The notes: generated from the sequence alone by a model not told the origin. A DNA stretch of 64,000 nucleotides from Rivibacter sp049446155 (GCF_049446155.1 NZ_JBMSEE010000002.1:186001-250000), one strand, 5' to 3'. Shown: positions 26,490 through 35,414, counted from the stretch's first letter. Numbers and translations are program-made.

Positions 26490-26771
26490 ATGACCGCCAC
26501 CCAAGCCCTGATCCATGCGCTGAACCTGCTGCTGCCGGGGCTGATGCTCGGGCTGCTGTCGGCCGCGCTGGCCAAGCTGCTATGGCGGCGCGCGATCCAG
26601 TGCTCGCTGCTGCGCCTGGCCGCCTGGGGCGCGGCGGCGGCGGTGCTGGCCTCGCTGGCCGGGCTGGCCATCACCGGCCGCGACGGCGCCATGTCGACCT
26701 ACATCGCGATGGTGCTGGCCTGCGCTGCGGGGCTGGGTGTCGCCGGCTTCGTGCGCGGAGGCGCGAGATGA
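26490..26771 (+). CDS. Small inner-membrane protein of unknown function
   Basis: A 93-residue protein whose middle and end form three hydrophobic segments (LLLPGLMLGLLSAALAKLLW, LAAWGAAAAVLASLAGLAI and YIAMVLACAAGLGVAGFV). I do not recognise a domain. The ATG at 26490 is chosen because it precedes the hydrophobic core; the frame is open further left, toward the hemA start. The stop overlaps the queE start by four bases, so it is translationally coupled to queuosine genes. Function is unknown. Confidence 0.6.
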   Translation: MTATQALIHALNLLLPGLMLGLLSAALAKLLWRRAIQCSLLRLAAWGAAAAVLASLAGLAITGRDGAMSTYIAMVLACAAGLGVAGFVRGGAR

Positions 26772-27403
26772 CCTACTCGGTCAAGGAAGTCTTCTACACG
26801 CTGCAGGGCGAGGGCCACCACGCCGGTCGCCCGGCGGTGTTCTGCCGCTTTGCCGGCTGCAACCTCTGGACCGGCCGCGAAGCCGACCGCTCGAGCGCGA
26901 TCTGCCAGTTCTGCGACACCGAGTTCGTCGGCACCGACGGCACGGGCGGCGGCAAGTTTGCGCAGGCCGCCGGTCTGGCCGCGCATGTCGCATCGTTCTG
27001 GCCGGCCGGCAAGCCGGGGCAGCGTTTCGTCGTGCTCACCGGCGGCGAGCCGCTGCTGCAGGTTGATGCGGCGCTGATCGACGCGCTGCATGCCCAGGGC
27101 TTCGAGATCGCGGTCGAGACCAACGGTACCGTCGCCGCGCCCGCGGGGCTGGACTGGATCTGCGTCAGCCCCAAGGCCGGCGCGCCGCTGGTGCAGCGCT
27201 CGGGCGACGAGCTCAAGGTTGTCGTGCCGCAAGCCGGCATCGACCTGGTCGCGCTAGAGCAACTCGATTTCGCCCATCGTCGGGTACAACCGATGGACGG
27301 CCCGGACCGCGCGGCCGCCACGGCCTTCGCGGTGCAGTGGTGCCTCGACCATCCGGCCTGGCACCTGAGCGTGCAAACCCACAAAGTGATCGGCATCCGC
27401 TGA
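26768..27403 (+). CDS. queE: 7-carboxy-7-deazaguanine synthase
   Basis: A radical-SAM enzyme that converts 6-carboxytetrahydropterin to 7-carboxy-7-deazaguanine in queuosine synthesis. The 211-residue protein has the unusual proteobacterial cluster motif CxxxxxxxxxxxxxxCxxC (Cys31, Cys46, Cys49), a TLQGEG opening and the GGEPLLQ segment. queD follows after 31 bases, so the two pathway steps are adjacent. Start chosen from the ATGA overlap with the small membrane gene. Confidence 0.95.
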   Translation: MTYSVKEVFYTLQGEGHHAGRPAVFCRFAGCNLWTGREADRSSAICQFCDTEFVGTDGTGGGKFAQAAGLAAHVASFWPAGKPGQRFVVLTGGEPLLQVDAALIDALHAQGFEIAVETNGTVAAPAGLDWICVSPKAGAPLVQRSGDELKVVVPQAGIDLVALEQLDFAHRRVQPMDGPDRAAATAFAVQWCLDHPAWHLSVQTHKVIGIR

Positions 27404-27434
27404 ACGCGAGGCGTTCACGAAGTCCGCGTATCCG

Positions 27435-27857
27435 ATGTTCGAACTGAGCCAGTCCTTCTACTTCGAGGCCGCGCACACGCTGCGCCGCCAGCTCGACGAC
27501 GCCCGCGAGGTCGCCGGCAGCAAGCGCATCCACGGCCACACCTACCAGGCCGAGGTCACCGTCTGCGGCGAGCGCGACCCGGCCACCGGCATGGTGGTCG
27601 ACCTCGCGTTGCTGCGCGCGGTGGTCGCGCGCCTGCGCGAAAAACTCGACCACCACTTCCTCGACGAGGTCGAGGGCCTGGGCGAGCCCACGCTCGAGAA
27701 CCTGTGCGTCTACCTGCACCGCTCGCTGGCCGCCGCGGTGCCCGGCGTCACGCAGGTCAGCGTGTGGCGTCAGAGCAGCGGCGACCGCTGCACCTACCGG
27801 CCCGAGGGTCACGTGCGCGCGATCGGTCCGAAGCCCGGTTCGCACGAGGCATCGTGA
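27435..27857 (+). CDS. queD: 6-carboxytetrahydropterin synthase homologue (QueD-like)
   Basis: A 140-residue T-fold protein expected to act one step before QueE, making 6-carboxytetrahydropterin from dihydroneopterin triphosphate. Zinc ligands are visible as His14 (EAAHTL) and His33/His35 (RIHGHTYQ), with a C-terminal Glu-bearing strand. The catalytic cysteine of classical QueD (Cys27 in E. coli, in HKCGRLHGH) is replaced by a serine (about residue 29). The family and context point to QueD, but the missing nucleophile suggests a variant subfamily. Its stop overlaps bioA by one base. Confidence 0.82.
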   Translation: MFELSQSFYFEAAHTLRRQLDDAREVAGSKRIHGHTYQAEVTVCGERDPATGMVVDLALLRAVVARLREKLDHHFLDEVEGLGEPTLENLCVYLHRSLAAAVPGVTQVSVWRQSSGDRCTYRPEGHVRAIGPKPGSHEAS

Positions 27858-29164
27858 TGGCCACGCTCGCCGAGCGCAGCCGGCGCGCCGTCTGGCATCC
27901 CTGCACGCAGATGAAGCGGCTCGACGACGAGCCGCCGCTGGCCATCGTGCGCGCCGACGGGCCCTGGCTGCACGACGACCAGGGCCGGCGTTACCTCGAT
28001 GCCGTGAGCTCGTGGTGGGTCAACCTGTTCGGCCACAACCATCCGGCGATGCGCGCGGCGCTCGTCGCGCAGTTCGAGCGCGTCGACCACGTGATGCTCG
28101 CCGGCCTGACGCACGAGCCGGTGGTCGAGCTCAGCGAACGCCTGGGCGCGCTGACCGGGCTGGGCCATGCGTTCTACGGCAGCGACGGCGCCTCGGCGAC
28201 CGAGATCGCGCTCAAGATGAGCGCGCACAGCTGGCGCAACCTGGGCCGGCCGGCCAAGTGCGAGTTCGTGGGTCTTGCCGGCGGCTACCACGGCGAGACG
28301 GTCGGCGCGCTGTCGGTCACCGACATCGCGCTGTTTCGCGAGGCCTATGCGCCGCTGGTGCGGCTGTCGGCCGCGCTGCCGTCGCCCGACGCGCGCACGG
28401 CCGCGCCCGGCGACGACGCAAAGGCCCACGCCGCGCGCTGCGCCGCCGCGCTCGAGGCCTATCTCGCCGAGCACCACGAGCGCACCGCGGCGCTGATCGT
28501 CGAGCCGCTGGTGCAGTGTGCCGCCGGCTTCGCGATGCACGATCCCGAGTATCTGCGCCGCGCGCGCGCGCTGTGCGACCGCTTCGAGGTCCACCTGATC
28601 TGCGACGAGATCGCGGTCGGCTTCGGGCGCACCGGCACGCTGTTCGCGCACCAGCAGGCCGGCATCCGGCCCGACTTCATCTGCCTGTCCAAGGGCCTGA
28701 CCGGCGGCGTGCTGCCGCTGTCGGCCGTGCTGACCACCGACCCGGTCTACGCCAGCTTCTGGGACGACCGCGCGTCGCGCGGCTTTTTGCATTCGCACTC
28801 CTACACCGGCAATGCACTCGCGTGCCGCGCGGCGCTGACGGTGCTCGAGCTGTTCGAGCGCGACGACGTTCTCGCCCGCAACGCGCAGACCGCGCAGCGG
28901 CTCGACGCGCTGCTCGCGCCGCTCGCGCAGCACCGCGCGGTGCGACACGCGCGCCGGCTCGGCATGATCTGGGCCTTCGACGTCGAGTCCGACGTGCCCG
29001 GCTTCTCCGGCGCCTACCACCGTCGCGCGCTGGCCGAAGGCCTGCTGCTGCGCCCGATCGGCAACACGCTGTACTTCATGCCGCCCTACGTGCTCGACGA
29101 CGCGGCGCTCGAGCAGCTGGCGGGCGGCGCCCTGCGCGCGCTCGACGCCGCGCTCGGGTCATGA
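27857..29164 (+). CDS. bioA: Adenosylmethionine-8-amino-7-oxononanoate aminotransferase
   Basis: Transfers an amino group from SAM to KAPA in biotin synthesis. The 435-residue protein has VWHPCTQMKRLDDEPP at its start, the FYGSDGASATEIALKM segment, DEIAVGFGRTGTLFA, and the PLP lysine in LSKGLTGGVLPL, all usual for BioA rather than other class III aminotransferases. The ATG at 27857 joins the queD stop as TGATG. It overlaps bioD by four bases. Confidence 0.96.
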   Translation: MATLAERSRRAVWHPCTQMKRLDDEPPLAIVRADGPWLHDDQGRRYLDAVSSWWVNLFGHNHPAMRAALVAQFERVDHVMLAGLTHEPVVELSERLGALTGLGHAFYGSDGASATEIALKMSAHSWRNLGRPAKCEFVGLAGGYHGETVGALSVTDIALFREAYAPLVRLSAALPSPDARTAAPGDDAKAHAARCAAALEAYLAEHHERTAALIVEPLVQCAAGFAMHDPEYLRRARALCDRFEVHLICDEIAVGFGRTGTLFAHQQAGIRPDFICLSKGLTGGVLPLSAVLTTDPVYASFWDDRASRGFLHSHSYTGNALACRAALTVLELFERDDVLARNAQTAQRLDALLAPLAQHRAVRHARRLGMIWAFDVESDVPGFSGAYHRRALAEGLLLRPIGNTLYFMPPYVLDDAALEQLAGGALRALDAALGS

Positions 29165-29814
29165 AGGCCTGGTTCGTCACCGGCACCGACACCGGCGTGG
29201 GCAAGTCGCGCGCGAGCGCGGCGCTGCTGCATGGGCTCACGCGCCAGGGCCTGCGCGCCGTCGGCATGAAGCCGGTCGCGGCCGGTTGCGATGCGAGCGG
29301 GCGCAACGAGGACGTCGACGCCTTGCGTGCCGCCAGCAACGTCGTCGTGCCTGCCGAGCTCGACAACCCCTACCTGCTGCCCGATCCGGTTTCGCCGCAC
29401 ATCGCCGCCGCGAATGCCGGCGCGCGCATCGACATCGACCTGATCGCGCAGCGCTGCGCCGCGCTGCGCGCGCGCGCGGACGCGGTGGTCGTCGAAGGTG
29501 CGGGCGGCTTCCTCGTACCGCTGAACGAGTCGCACACCGGCGCGGACCTGGCCGCCGCACTGGGCCTGCCGGTGATCCTGGTCGTCGGCCTGCGCCTCGG
29601 TTGCCTGAACCACGCGCTGCTCACGCGCGATGCGATCCTCGCGCGCGGCCTGCCGCTGGCCGGCTGGATCTGCAACCGCCTCGACCCCGGCATGCCGGAG
29701 CAGGCGGCCAACCTCGACTACCTGCGCACGCGCATCGACGCTCCCCTGCTGGCCGACTGGCCGTGGGCGCCGCAGGCCGATGCGCGTACGCTGCAGCTCG
29801 CGCTGCCCGACTGA
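29161..29814 (+). CDS. bioD: Dethiobiotin synthetase
   Basis: ATP-dependent carboxylation of DAPA, forming the ureido ring of dethiobiotin. The 217-residue protein begins with the P-loop FVTGTDTGVGKSRAS, where Ser follows the P-loop Lys rather than the usual Thr, and has KPVAAGC, VEGAGGFLVPL and the later CNRLDP segment. The start overlaps the bioA stop as ATGA, and bioF follows after seven bases. The order A-D-F lacks bioB and bioC, which must be elsewhere. Confidence 0.95.
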   Translation: MKAWFVTGTDTGVGKSRASAALLHGLTRQGLRAVGMKPVAAGCDASGRNEDVDALRAASNVVVPAELDNPYLLPDPVSPHIAAANAGARIDIDLIAQRCAALRARADAVVVEGAGGFLVPLNESHTGADLAAALGLPVILVVGLRLGCLNHALLTRDAILARGLPLAGWICNRLDPGMPEQAANLDYLRTRIDAPLLADWPWAPQADARTLQLALPD

Positions 29815-29821
29815 GCACCTC

Positions 29822-31021
29822 ATGCCCGATCCGTCCCAGGTCTTCGCGGCCGCGCTGGCCGAACTCGAATCGCGCGGCATCCGCCGCCGTCGGCGCGCCA
29901 GCACACAGCAGCGCGACGCGGTGCGCTACGCCGTCGACGGCAGCCGCCGCATCAGTTTCGCGAGCAACGACTACCTCGGCCTTGCCCAGCATCCGGCGCT
30001 GATCGACGCGGCGCGCGAGGCCGCCCAGCGCCTGGGCGTCGGCGCGACCGCGTCGCCGCTGATCTGTGGCCACAGCCCCTCGCATGCCGCGCTGGAAGAC
30101 GAACTCGCGCGCTTCGTCGGCCTGCCGCGCGCGATCTACTTCTACGCCGGCTATGCGGCCAACGTCGGCACGATCCCCGCGCTGGTCGAGCGCGGCGACG
30201 CGCTCATCTCCGATGCCCTCAACCACGCCTGCCTGATCGACGGCGCGCGGCTGTCGCGCGCCGAGCTCAAGGTCTATGCGCACAACGACCTCGCGGCGCT
30301 GGAGCGCGCGCTCGTCGAGACGCGCGGCGCCCGGCGTCGGTTGGTGATCGCCGATGCGGTGTTCAGCATGGACGGCGACCTCGCGCCGCTGCCCGAGATG
30401 CTTGCGCTGTGCGAGCGCCACGACGCCTGGCTGATGATCGACGACGCGCACGGTTTCGGCGTGCTCGGCGAGGGCGGGCGCGGCAGCCTGTCTCATTGGT
30501 TTGCCGGTCGGGGCCTGCGCGAAGGCGCGATGCCGGATCGTCTGATCTACATGGCCACGCTCGGCAAGGCGGCGGGCGTGGCCGGCGCCTTCGTCGCCGC
30601 GGTCGAGCCGGTGATCGAATGGCTGGTGCAGCGCGCGCGGACCTACTTCTTCGCAACCGGCGCGCCGCCGATGGTGGCCGAGACGCTGCGCGCGGCGCTG
30701 CGCGTGATCGAGTCCGAAGGCTGGCGCCGCGAGCGCCTGGCGGCGTTGCGCGAGCGGCTCGGCGCCGGCCTGGCCGCGCTGCCGTGGGACGCGCCGCGCA
30801 CCTGCACGGCGATCCAGCCGGTGGTGATCGGCGACAACGCGCGTGCGATGGCTGTGATGGCGGGCCTGGAGACGCGCGGCCTGTGGGTGCCGGCGATCCG
30901 CCCGCCGACGGTGCCCGAGGGCACGGCGCGGCTGCGCATCACCTTGTCGGCGGCCCATGCGGACCGCGACGTCGATGCGCTGCTGACGGCCCTGGGCGAG
31001 CTCAGCCGCCCGGCGCAATGA
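29822..31021 (+). CDS. bioF: 8-amino-7-oxononanoate synthase
   Basis: PLP enzyme that condenses pimeloyl-ACP or -CoA with alanine. The 399-residue protein has the SFASNDYLGLAQHP opening, the ICGHSPSHAALE site, DDAHGFGVLGEGGRG, and the PLP lysine in ATLGKAAGVAGAF. It is the last gene of the queE-queD-bioA-bioD-bioF run and overlaps the convergent 31002 gene by 20 bases. Whether biotin and queuosine genes share regulation is unknown. Confidence 0.96.
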   Translation: MPDPSQVFAAALAELESRGIRRRRRASTQQRDAVRYAVDGSRRISFASNDYLGLAQHPALIDAAREAAQRLGVGATASPLICGHSPSHAALEDELARFVGLPRAIYFYAGYAANVGTIPALVERGDALISDALNHACLIDGARLSRAELKVYAHNDLAALERALVETRGARRRLVIADAVFSMDGDLAPLPEMLALCERHDAWLMIDDAHGFGVLGEGGRGSLSHWFAGRGLREGAMPDRLIYMATLGKAAGVAGAFVAAVEPVIEWLVQRARTYFFATGAPPMVAETLRAALRVIESEGWRRERLAALRERLGAGLAALPWDAPRTCTAIQPVVIGDNARAMAVMAGLETRGLWVPAIRPPTVPEGTARLRITLSAAHADRDVDALLTALGELSRPAQ

Positions 31022-31544
31022 CGCGGTAGCCGGCCGATTCGAGCAGGCGCTTGGCGCGCTCGAGCATCTCGGGCGGCACCGCGGCCGCCGCGGGTGCTGC
31101 GGTCGCCGCGGCCGGCATCGCCGGCGCACGCCGCAGGTAGTCGTTGAGCCGCTGCAGCTCGGCCATCACTTCAGGCGGCAGGCCGCGGCGTCCGCCGCGG
31201 CGATCGACCAGCAGCCCGTCGAGCGTCGCAAGCGCGCGACCGCGGTCGGACCAGGCCGCGGCGAGCGCATTGGCCAGGCGCGGAAACTGCGCGCTCAGCT
31301 CGCGCGGGCGCAGATCGGGCGGCAGCGCGATTGCCCACTCGACAGCCGCGCCGGTCAGCGCGCGATCGGTCGGCATCGTCGGGCGACGCCGCTTTTCCCA
31401 GTAGCCCGGCGCAAACTTCTCCAGTTCGCCCACGCCGGGTGGCAGCTCATCGAGCGCGTGGCGCGCGTCGCTGATGTCGGTGATCTCGAACTCGAGCGCG
31501 TCCAGCGGTGCGGGGTGGGTGTTCGGAAATTCGCGGTTGACCAT
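31002..31544 (-). CDS. Conserved hypothetical protein, 180 residues
   Basis: No recognised domain. The sequence starts MVNREFPNTHPAPLDALEFEITD, continues with a Trp-containing central part (TGAAVEWAIALPPDLRPRELSAQFPRLANALAAAW), then an Ala-rich segment and a C-terminal EMLERAKRLLESAGYRVI helix. A good GGAGGG site precedes the ATG at 31544. No signal peptide or membrane segment is visible. Its start lies about 130 bases from the miaB stop on the same strand, so a miaB transcript might extend to it. Confidence 0.6.
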   Translation of the reverse strand: MVNREFPNTHPAPLDALEFEITDISDARHALDELPPGVGELEKFAPGYWEKRRRPTMPTDRALTGAAVEWAIALPPDLRPRELSAQFPRLANALAAAWSDRGRALATLDGLLVDRRGGRRGLPPEVMAELQRLNDYLRRAPAMPAAATAAPAAAAVPPEMLERAKRLLESAGYRVIAPGG

Positions 31545-31675
31545 CGTCCCTCCACAAGCCGATGAGGGTTGCGGTCAGGCATTCTGATCCTGGCTTGCCG
31601 CCAGGCGGCGTGAGATTTGGCACGCCGCGCCGCCGGGCTGCCCCGCGCCCACCCAGGCACGGGGCCCCGCCGTCG

Positions 31676-33064
31676 TCAGGCCGCCACGGGCAGCTCGCGC
31701 GTGACGATCTCGCCGCGCAGCGAATGCGGGTAGGCCTGGGTGATCGTCACGTCGATCAGCTGGCCGACGAGGCGCTTGGGGTTCGCGCCGCCGGGGAAGT
31801 TGACGATCCGGTTGCACTCGGTGCGCCCCATCAGCTCGGAAGCGTCCTTGCGGCTCGGGCCTTCGACCAGGATGCGCTGCACCGTGCCGACGCGCGACGC
31901 GCTGATGCGCCGCGCGTTGGCCTCGATCTCGGCCTGCACCTGCGCCAGCCGCGCGAGCTTGAGCTCCTGCGGCGTCTCGTCGTGCAGCGCGGCGGCCGGC
32001 GTGCCGGGCCGCGCGCTGAACACGAAGCTGAAGCTCGCGTCGAAGCCGACGTCGGCGATCAGCTTCATCGTCTTGGCGTGGTCGTCCTCGCTCTCGCCAG
32101 GGAAGCCGACGATGAAGTCGGTGGAGAGGCTGAGGTCCGGGCGGATCGCGCGCAGCTTGCGGATCGTGCTCTTGTACTCGAGCGCGGTGTAGCCGCGCTT
32201 CATCGCCGCGAGGATGCGGTCCGAGCCGTGCTGCACCGGCAGGTGCAGGTGGTTCACCAGCTTGGGCAGCTTCGCGTAGGCGTCGATCAGCCGCTGGCCG
32301 AACTCGTTCGGGTGGCTGGTGGTGTAGCGGATGCGCTCGATGCCCGGGATCTCGGCCACGTATTCGAGCAGCAGCGCGAAGTCGGCGATCTCGGCGGTCT
32401 CGCCCATGCGCCCGCGGTAGGCGTTGACGTTCTGGCCCAGCAGCGTCACCTCGCGCACGCCCTGGTCGGCGAGGCCCGCCACCTCGGTCAGCACGTCATC
32501 GAACGGGCGGCTGACTTCCTCGCCGCGGGTGTAGGGCACCACGCAGTAGGAGCAGTACTTCGAGCAGCCTTCCATGATCGACACGAAGGCCGTGGCGCCC
32601 TCGACGCGCGCCGGCGGCAGGTGGTCGAACTTCTCGATCTCGGGGAAGCTGATGTCGACCTGCGGGCGGCCCTGCGCGCCGCGCCGCGCCAGCAGCTCGG
32701 GCAGGCGGTGCAGCGTCTGCGGGCCGAACACCACGTCGACGTAGGGCGCGCGCTCGATGATCGCCGCGCCTTCCTGGCTGGCGACGCAGCCGCCGACGCC
32801 GATCTTCACGCCGCGCGCCTTCAGATGCTTGATGCGTCCGAGATCGGAGAACACCTTCTCCTGCGCCTTCTCGCGGATCGAGCAGGTGTTGAACAGGATC
32901 AGGTCGGCCTGCTCGGGGTCTTGCGTCGGCTCGTATCCTTCGGCCGCACGAAGGACGTCGAGCATCTTGTCGGAGTCGTACTCGTTCATCTGGCAGCCGA
33001 AGGTCTTGACGAAGACCTTCTTGCCGCCTTGCTTGGCTGCCGTTTCGTCGTTCATGTCGCTCAT
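31676..33064 (-). CDS. miaB: tRNA-2-methylthio-N6-dimethylallyladenosine synthase
   Basis: Methylthiolates i6A37 of tRNAs reading codons that start with U. The 462-residue protein has the N-terminal UPF0004 domain (FGCQMNEYDSDKM with Cys24, NTCSIRE, GGCVASQEG), the radical-SAM core CSKYCSYC and a C-terminal TRAM domain ending near GEIVTREL. GGAG lies six bases before the chosen ATG at 33064. Distinguished from RimO by the MNEYDSD context. Confidence 0.96.
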   Translation of the reverse strand: MSDMNDETAAKQGGKKVFVKTFGCQMNEYDSDKMLDVLRAAEGYEPTQDPEQADLILFNTCSIREKAQEKVFSDLGRIKHLKARGVKIGVGGCVASQEGAAIIERAPYVDVVFGPQTLHRLPELLARRGAQGRPQVDISFPEIEKFDHLPPARVEGATAFVSIMEGCSKYCSYCVVPYTRGEEVSRPFDDVLTEVAGLADQGVREVTLLGQNVNAYRGRMGETAEIADFALLLEYVAEIPGIERIRYTTSHPNEFGQRLIDAYAKLPKLVNHLHLPVQHGSDRILAAMKRGYTALEYKSTIRKLRAIRPDLSLSTDFIVGFPGESEDDHAKTMKLIADVGFDASFSFVFSARPGTPAAALHDETPQELKLARLAQVQAEIEANARRISASRVGTVQRILVEGPSRKDASELMGRTECNRIVNFPGGANPKRLVGQLIDVTITQAYPHSLRGEIVTRELPVAA

Positions 33065-33080
33065 GTCGATCTCCTCGCGC

Positions 33081-33494
33081 TCAGGGCTTGAACCAGAGCT
33101 GGGCGACCGGATCGAAGCCCCACGCGGCGGCTTCCTGCTCGGTCTTGGGCCACAGGCGCTGGGCCTCGTCTTCGCGCAGCACCCACAGGTTGTTGATCAG
33201 ACCGTAGGTGTCGACGGTGTAGTGCGCGAGGAACTTCTGGCCCTGGGCGGCGCCGCTCACCAGCAGCAGGTTGTTGGGGCCGCGCAGACGCAGGCCAGGC
33301 GCCAGGCGCACGGGCTTGCCGTTGAGCAGGGCCTCGCTCTCGCTGAGAACGACGACCTCGCCGCGCAGGGCATTGCGGGGGAAGTTGCGCTGCACGACTT
33401 CCTGGGCGGAAGCGGCGGTGGGCAGCGAAACGGCGATGGTCGACGCGATCAGGGCGAGCGCCAGCGCGCCCGCCCGAACATCACAGCGGTTCAT
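33081..33494 (-). CDS. Secreted protein of unknown function, 137 residues
   Basis: The N-terminus is a clear signal peptide (basic MNRCDVRAG, then ALALALIASTIAVSL, cleavage near ASAQ). The mature protein has RGEVVVLSESEALLNGKPVRLAPGLRLRGPNN and a C-terminal AAAWGFDPVAQLWFKP. I do not recognise a domain; similar short secreted proteins may occur in Burkholderiales. It is 16 bases upstream of miaB on the same strand. Confidence 0.62.
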   Translation of the reverse strand: MNRCDVRAGALALALIASTIAVSLPTAASAQEVVQRNFPRNALRGEVVVLSESEALLNGKPVRLAPGLRLRGPNNLLLVSGAAQGQKFLAHYTVDTYGLINNLWVLREDEAQRLWPKTEQEAAAWGFDPVAQLWFKP

Positions 33495-33559
33495 GGTGTG
33501 GATCCAGAGGCTGTTGGAACGAAGGCCGGCATTATCGCCGCCCGGCCCGCGGCGCGGCT

Positions 33560-34786
33560 TCAGGCCAGGTGCGTCTTCAACGGCACGCCCGGGTCGGCGG
33601 CGACCTCGGGCGCCGGGCTGCGGCCGGCCTCGAGCAGCTTGCGCCCCATGATGTGGTCGGCCGGCGCGTTGACCGACTCGATGCACACGAAGCGCCCGTC
33701 CACGTAGTGCAGCAGCGAGAACGCGGCCTCGCTCGCGCCCGGCCGGCGAACGCTCGAAAGGCCCGGCGTGCCTTCGGCCGGCACCAGGCCGGTCATCTGC
33801 AGCCGCAGGCTGCCCTGGTCCGACCAGAACCACGGCAGCGCGTCGTGCGCGCGCGGCGTGCCGGTCAGGGTCGCGACGGCGGTGCGCGCCTGGTCGTTGG
33901 CGTTCTGCACCGACTCCAGCCGCAGCAGGCCGCCGACGCGGCGCTCCGGGAACCGCGCACAGTCGCCGATCGCGAGCACCGAAGGGTCGCTGGTCAGCAT
34001 GTTCGCGTCGACCACGATGCCGTCGTCGCAGGCGATGCCCGCGGCCTGTGCCAGCGCGGTCTCCGGCGTGGCGCCGATCGCAACGAGCAGCAGCTCGACC
34101 GGATGCACCGCACCGTCGACCTCGATCGCTGCGAGCCGGCCGCCCTCGGCCCGCATCGCGCCGCAGCGCACGCCGGTGCGCACGTCGATGCCGGCGGCGC
34201 GATGGGCGGCCAGCACATGGGCAGACAGCGCCGGCGATACCGCGCGGCCCAGCAGTCGCGGCGCGCTTTCGAGCACCGTCACCGCCTTGCCGAGCGCGCG
34301 TGCCGTGGCTGCGACCTCCAGGCCGATGAAGCCGCCGCCGATCACGGTGAGGCTGGACGTCGCCGCAAGCCGCTCGCGCAGCGCCTGCGCGTCGGCGGCG
34401 CTGCGCAGCAAGGCCACGTTGGACAGGCCCTCGGGCAGGCCGGGCAGGCGCCGCGCGCGGGCGCCGGTGGCGAACACCAGCCAGGCCCACGGCAGCACGG
34501 CGCCCGAACGCAGCGTCACGGTGCGCGCTGCGCGGTCGACCGCCACCGCGGCGTCGCCCAGGCGCAGCGCGATGCCCTGCTCCTGGAACCACGCCTCGGC
34601 GCGGAACGCCTGCGTCGCCTCATCGGCGCTCTTGAGAAAGCCCTTGGACAGCGGCGGGCGCTGGTAGGGCAGGTAGGCGTCGTCGCTGACGAGCGTCACG
34701 CGGTTCGCCAGGCCGGCTTCGGCCAGGCTCGCGCACAGTTGCGCCGCGGCGTGTCCGCCGCCGAGGATCACGATGGGGTCGTTCAT
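33560..34786 (-). CDS. FAD-dependent ferredoxin-reductase-like oxidoreductase
   Basis: A 408-residue flavoprotein. FAD binding is seen in ILGGGHAAAQLCASLAEAG at the N-terminus, NAD(P)H binding in VIGGGFIGLEVAATARALGKAVTVLE and the FAD-associated LAIGDCARF. The C-terminal part fits the reductase C domain of rhodocoxin/putidaredoxin-type reductases that pass electrons to a [2Fe-2S] ferredoxin for a P450 or Rieske oxygenase. No ferredoxin or oxygenase lies beside it, so its partner is unknown. The ATG at 34786 is preferred because it starts the nucleotide-binding domain; further upstream the frame runs into the neighbouring gene. Confidence 0.85.
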   Translation of the reverse strand: MNDPIVILGGGHAAAQLCASLAEAGLANRVTLVSDDAYLPYQRPPLSKGFLKSADEATQAFRAEAWFQEQGIALRLGDAAVAVDRAARTVTLRSGAVLPWAWLVFATGARARRLPGLPEGLSNVALLRSAADAQALRERLAATSSLTVIGGGFIGLEVAATARALGKAVTVLESAPRLLGRAVSPALSAHVLAAHRAAGIDVRTGVRCGAMRAEGGRLAAIEVDGAVHPVELLLVAIGATPETALAQAAGIACDDGIVVDANMLTSDPSVLAIGDCARFPERRVGGLLRLESVQNANDQARTAVATLTGTPRAHDALPWFWSDQGSLRLQMTGLVPAEGTPGLSSVRRPGASEAAFSLLHYVDGRFVCIESVNAPADHIMGRKLLEAGRSPAPEVAADPGVPLKTHLA

Positions 34787-34857
34787 GGAAAGTGGTGGGT
34801 GGCGCGCTGTCTGGTCGATCGACAGCTCGGCAATGCAAAGGCGTTCGGGGGCGAAGC

Positions 34858-35340
34858 TTAGAGCCGGCCGGCGCAGCCCGGCGCGCCGCAGCGGCAGGTG
34901 AGCCGGCCTTCGTGGTGCGACTCGCCGTAGTGCGCCGTCAGCTCCTCGCCGGGCGCCACGTCGCGCAGCGCGTAGAACTCGACGCGGCCCTGGCGGATGC
35001 GCAGGACCGCATTGGGCCGGCACGAGTGGTTGACGAAGCGCAGCGGATCCTCGGAGCGCGAGGCATCGATCGCGCGCGTGTCCGAGACCTCGACGATCAT
35101 GATCCGCGCCAGGCCCTTGGCGCGCCGGCGCGCCTCGCGCACCGAGATCGATTCGCCGCGGATCTCGCCGATCTTGCGTCGCGCCGGAATCGCCTCGGCC
35201 GCGAACGCGCCGCGGCCGTCGATGGCGCTTTCGCGGACGTCGACGGCGTATTTCTGCGGTCCGCTGCGGGGCACTGGCGCGGTGGGCGAAGGGGGCGGAG
35301 CGAAGGCGCGGATCTCGGGCATGCCGCGATCTTGCCGCAT
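34858..35340 (-). CDS. SET-domain protein (putative lysine methyltransferase)
   Basis: A compact 160-residue protein. It has the SET core elements: an opening VRESAIDGRGAFAAEAIPA, RFVNHSCRPNA (SAM/pseudoknot motif NHSC), GEELTAHYG, and a post-SET CRCGAPGC cluster that could bind zinc. Family members methylate lysine side chains; in bacteria targets are mostly unknown. The frame starts at 35340 (MRQDRGMPEI), but an ATG at 35322 (MPEIRAF) is equally plausible. Transferred origin cannot be judged from base composition here. Confidence 0.78.
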   Translation of the reverse strand: MRQDRGMPEIRAFAPPPSPTAPVPRSGPQKYAVDVRESAIDGRGAFAAEAIPARRKIGEIRGESISVREARRRAKGLARIMIVEVSDTRAIDASRSEDPLRFVNHSCRPNAVLRIRQGRVEFYALRDVAPGEELTAHYGESHHEGRLTCRCGAPGCAGRL

Positions 35341-35414
35341 CGGCGTGGCGCAACGGTCCGGACCCGGAACGGCGCTTGCCCTTGGCGGCGACCGCAGCCG
35401 TTCAGGAGCCCGAC

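Noticed and set aside
23498..27403. A 1301-codon open frame on the plus strand antisense to prmC, prfA and hemA
   Set aside because: It is only the reverse reading of three real genes, is rich in Arg/Ala as GC-skewed shadows are, and its end is the genuine queE gene starting at 26768.
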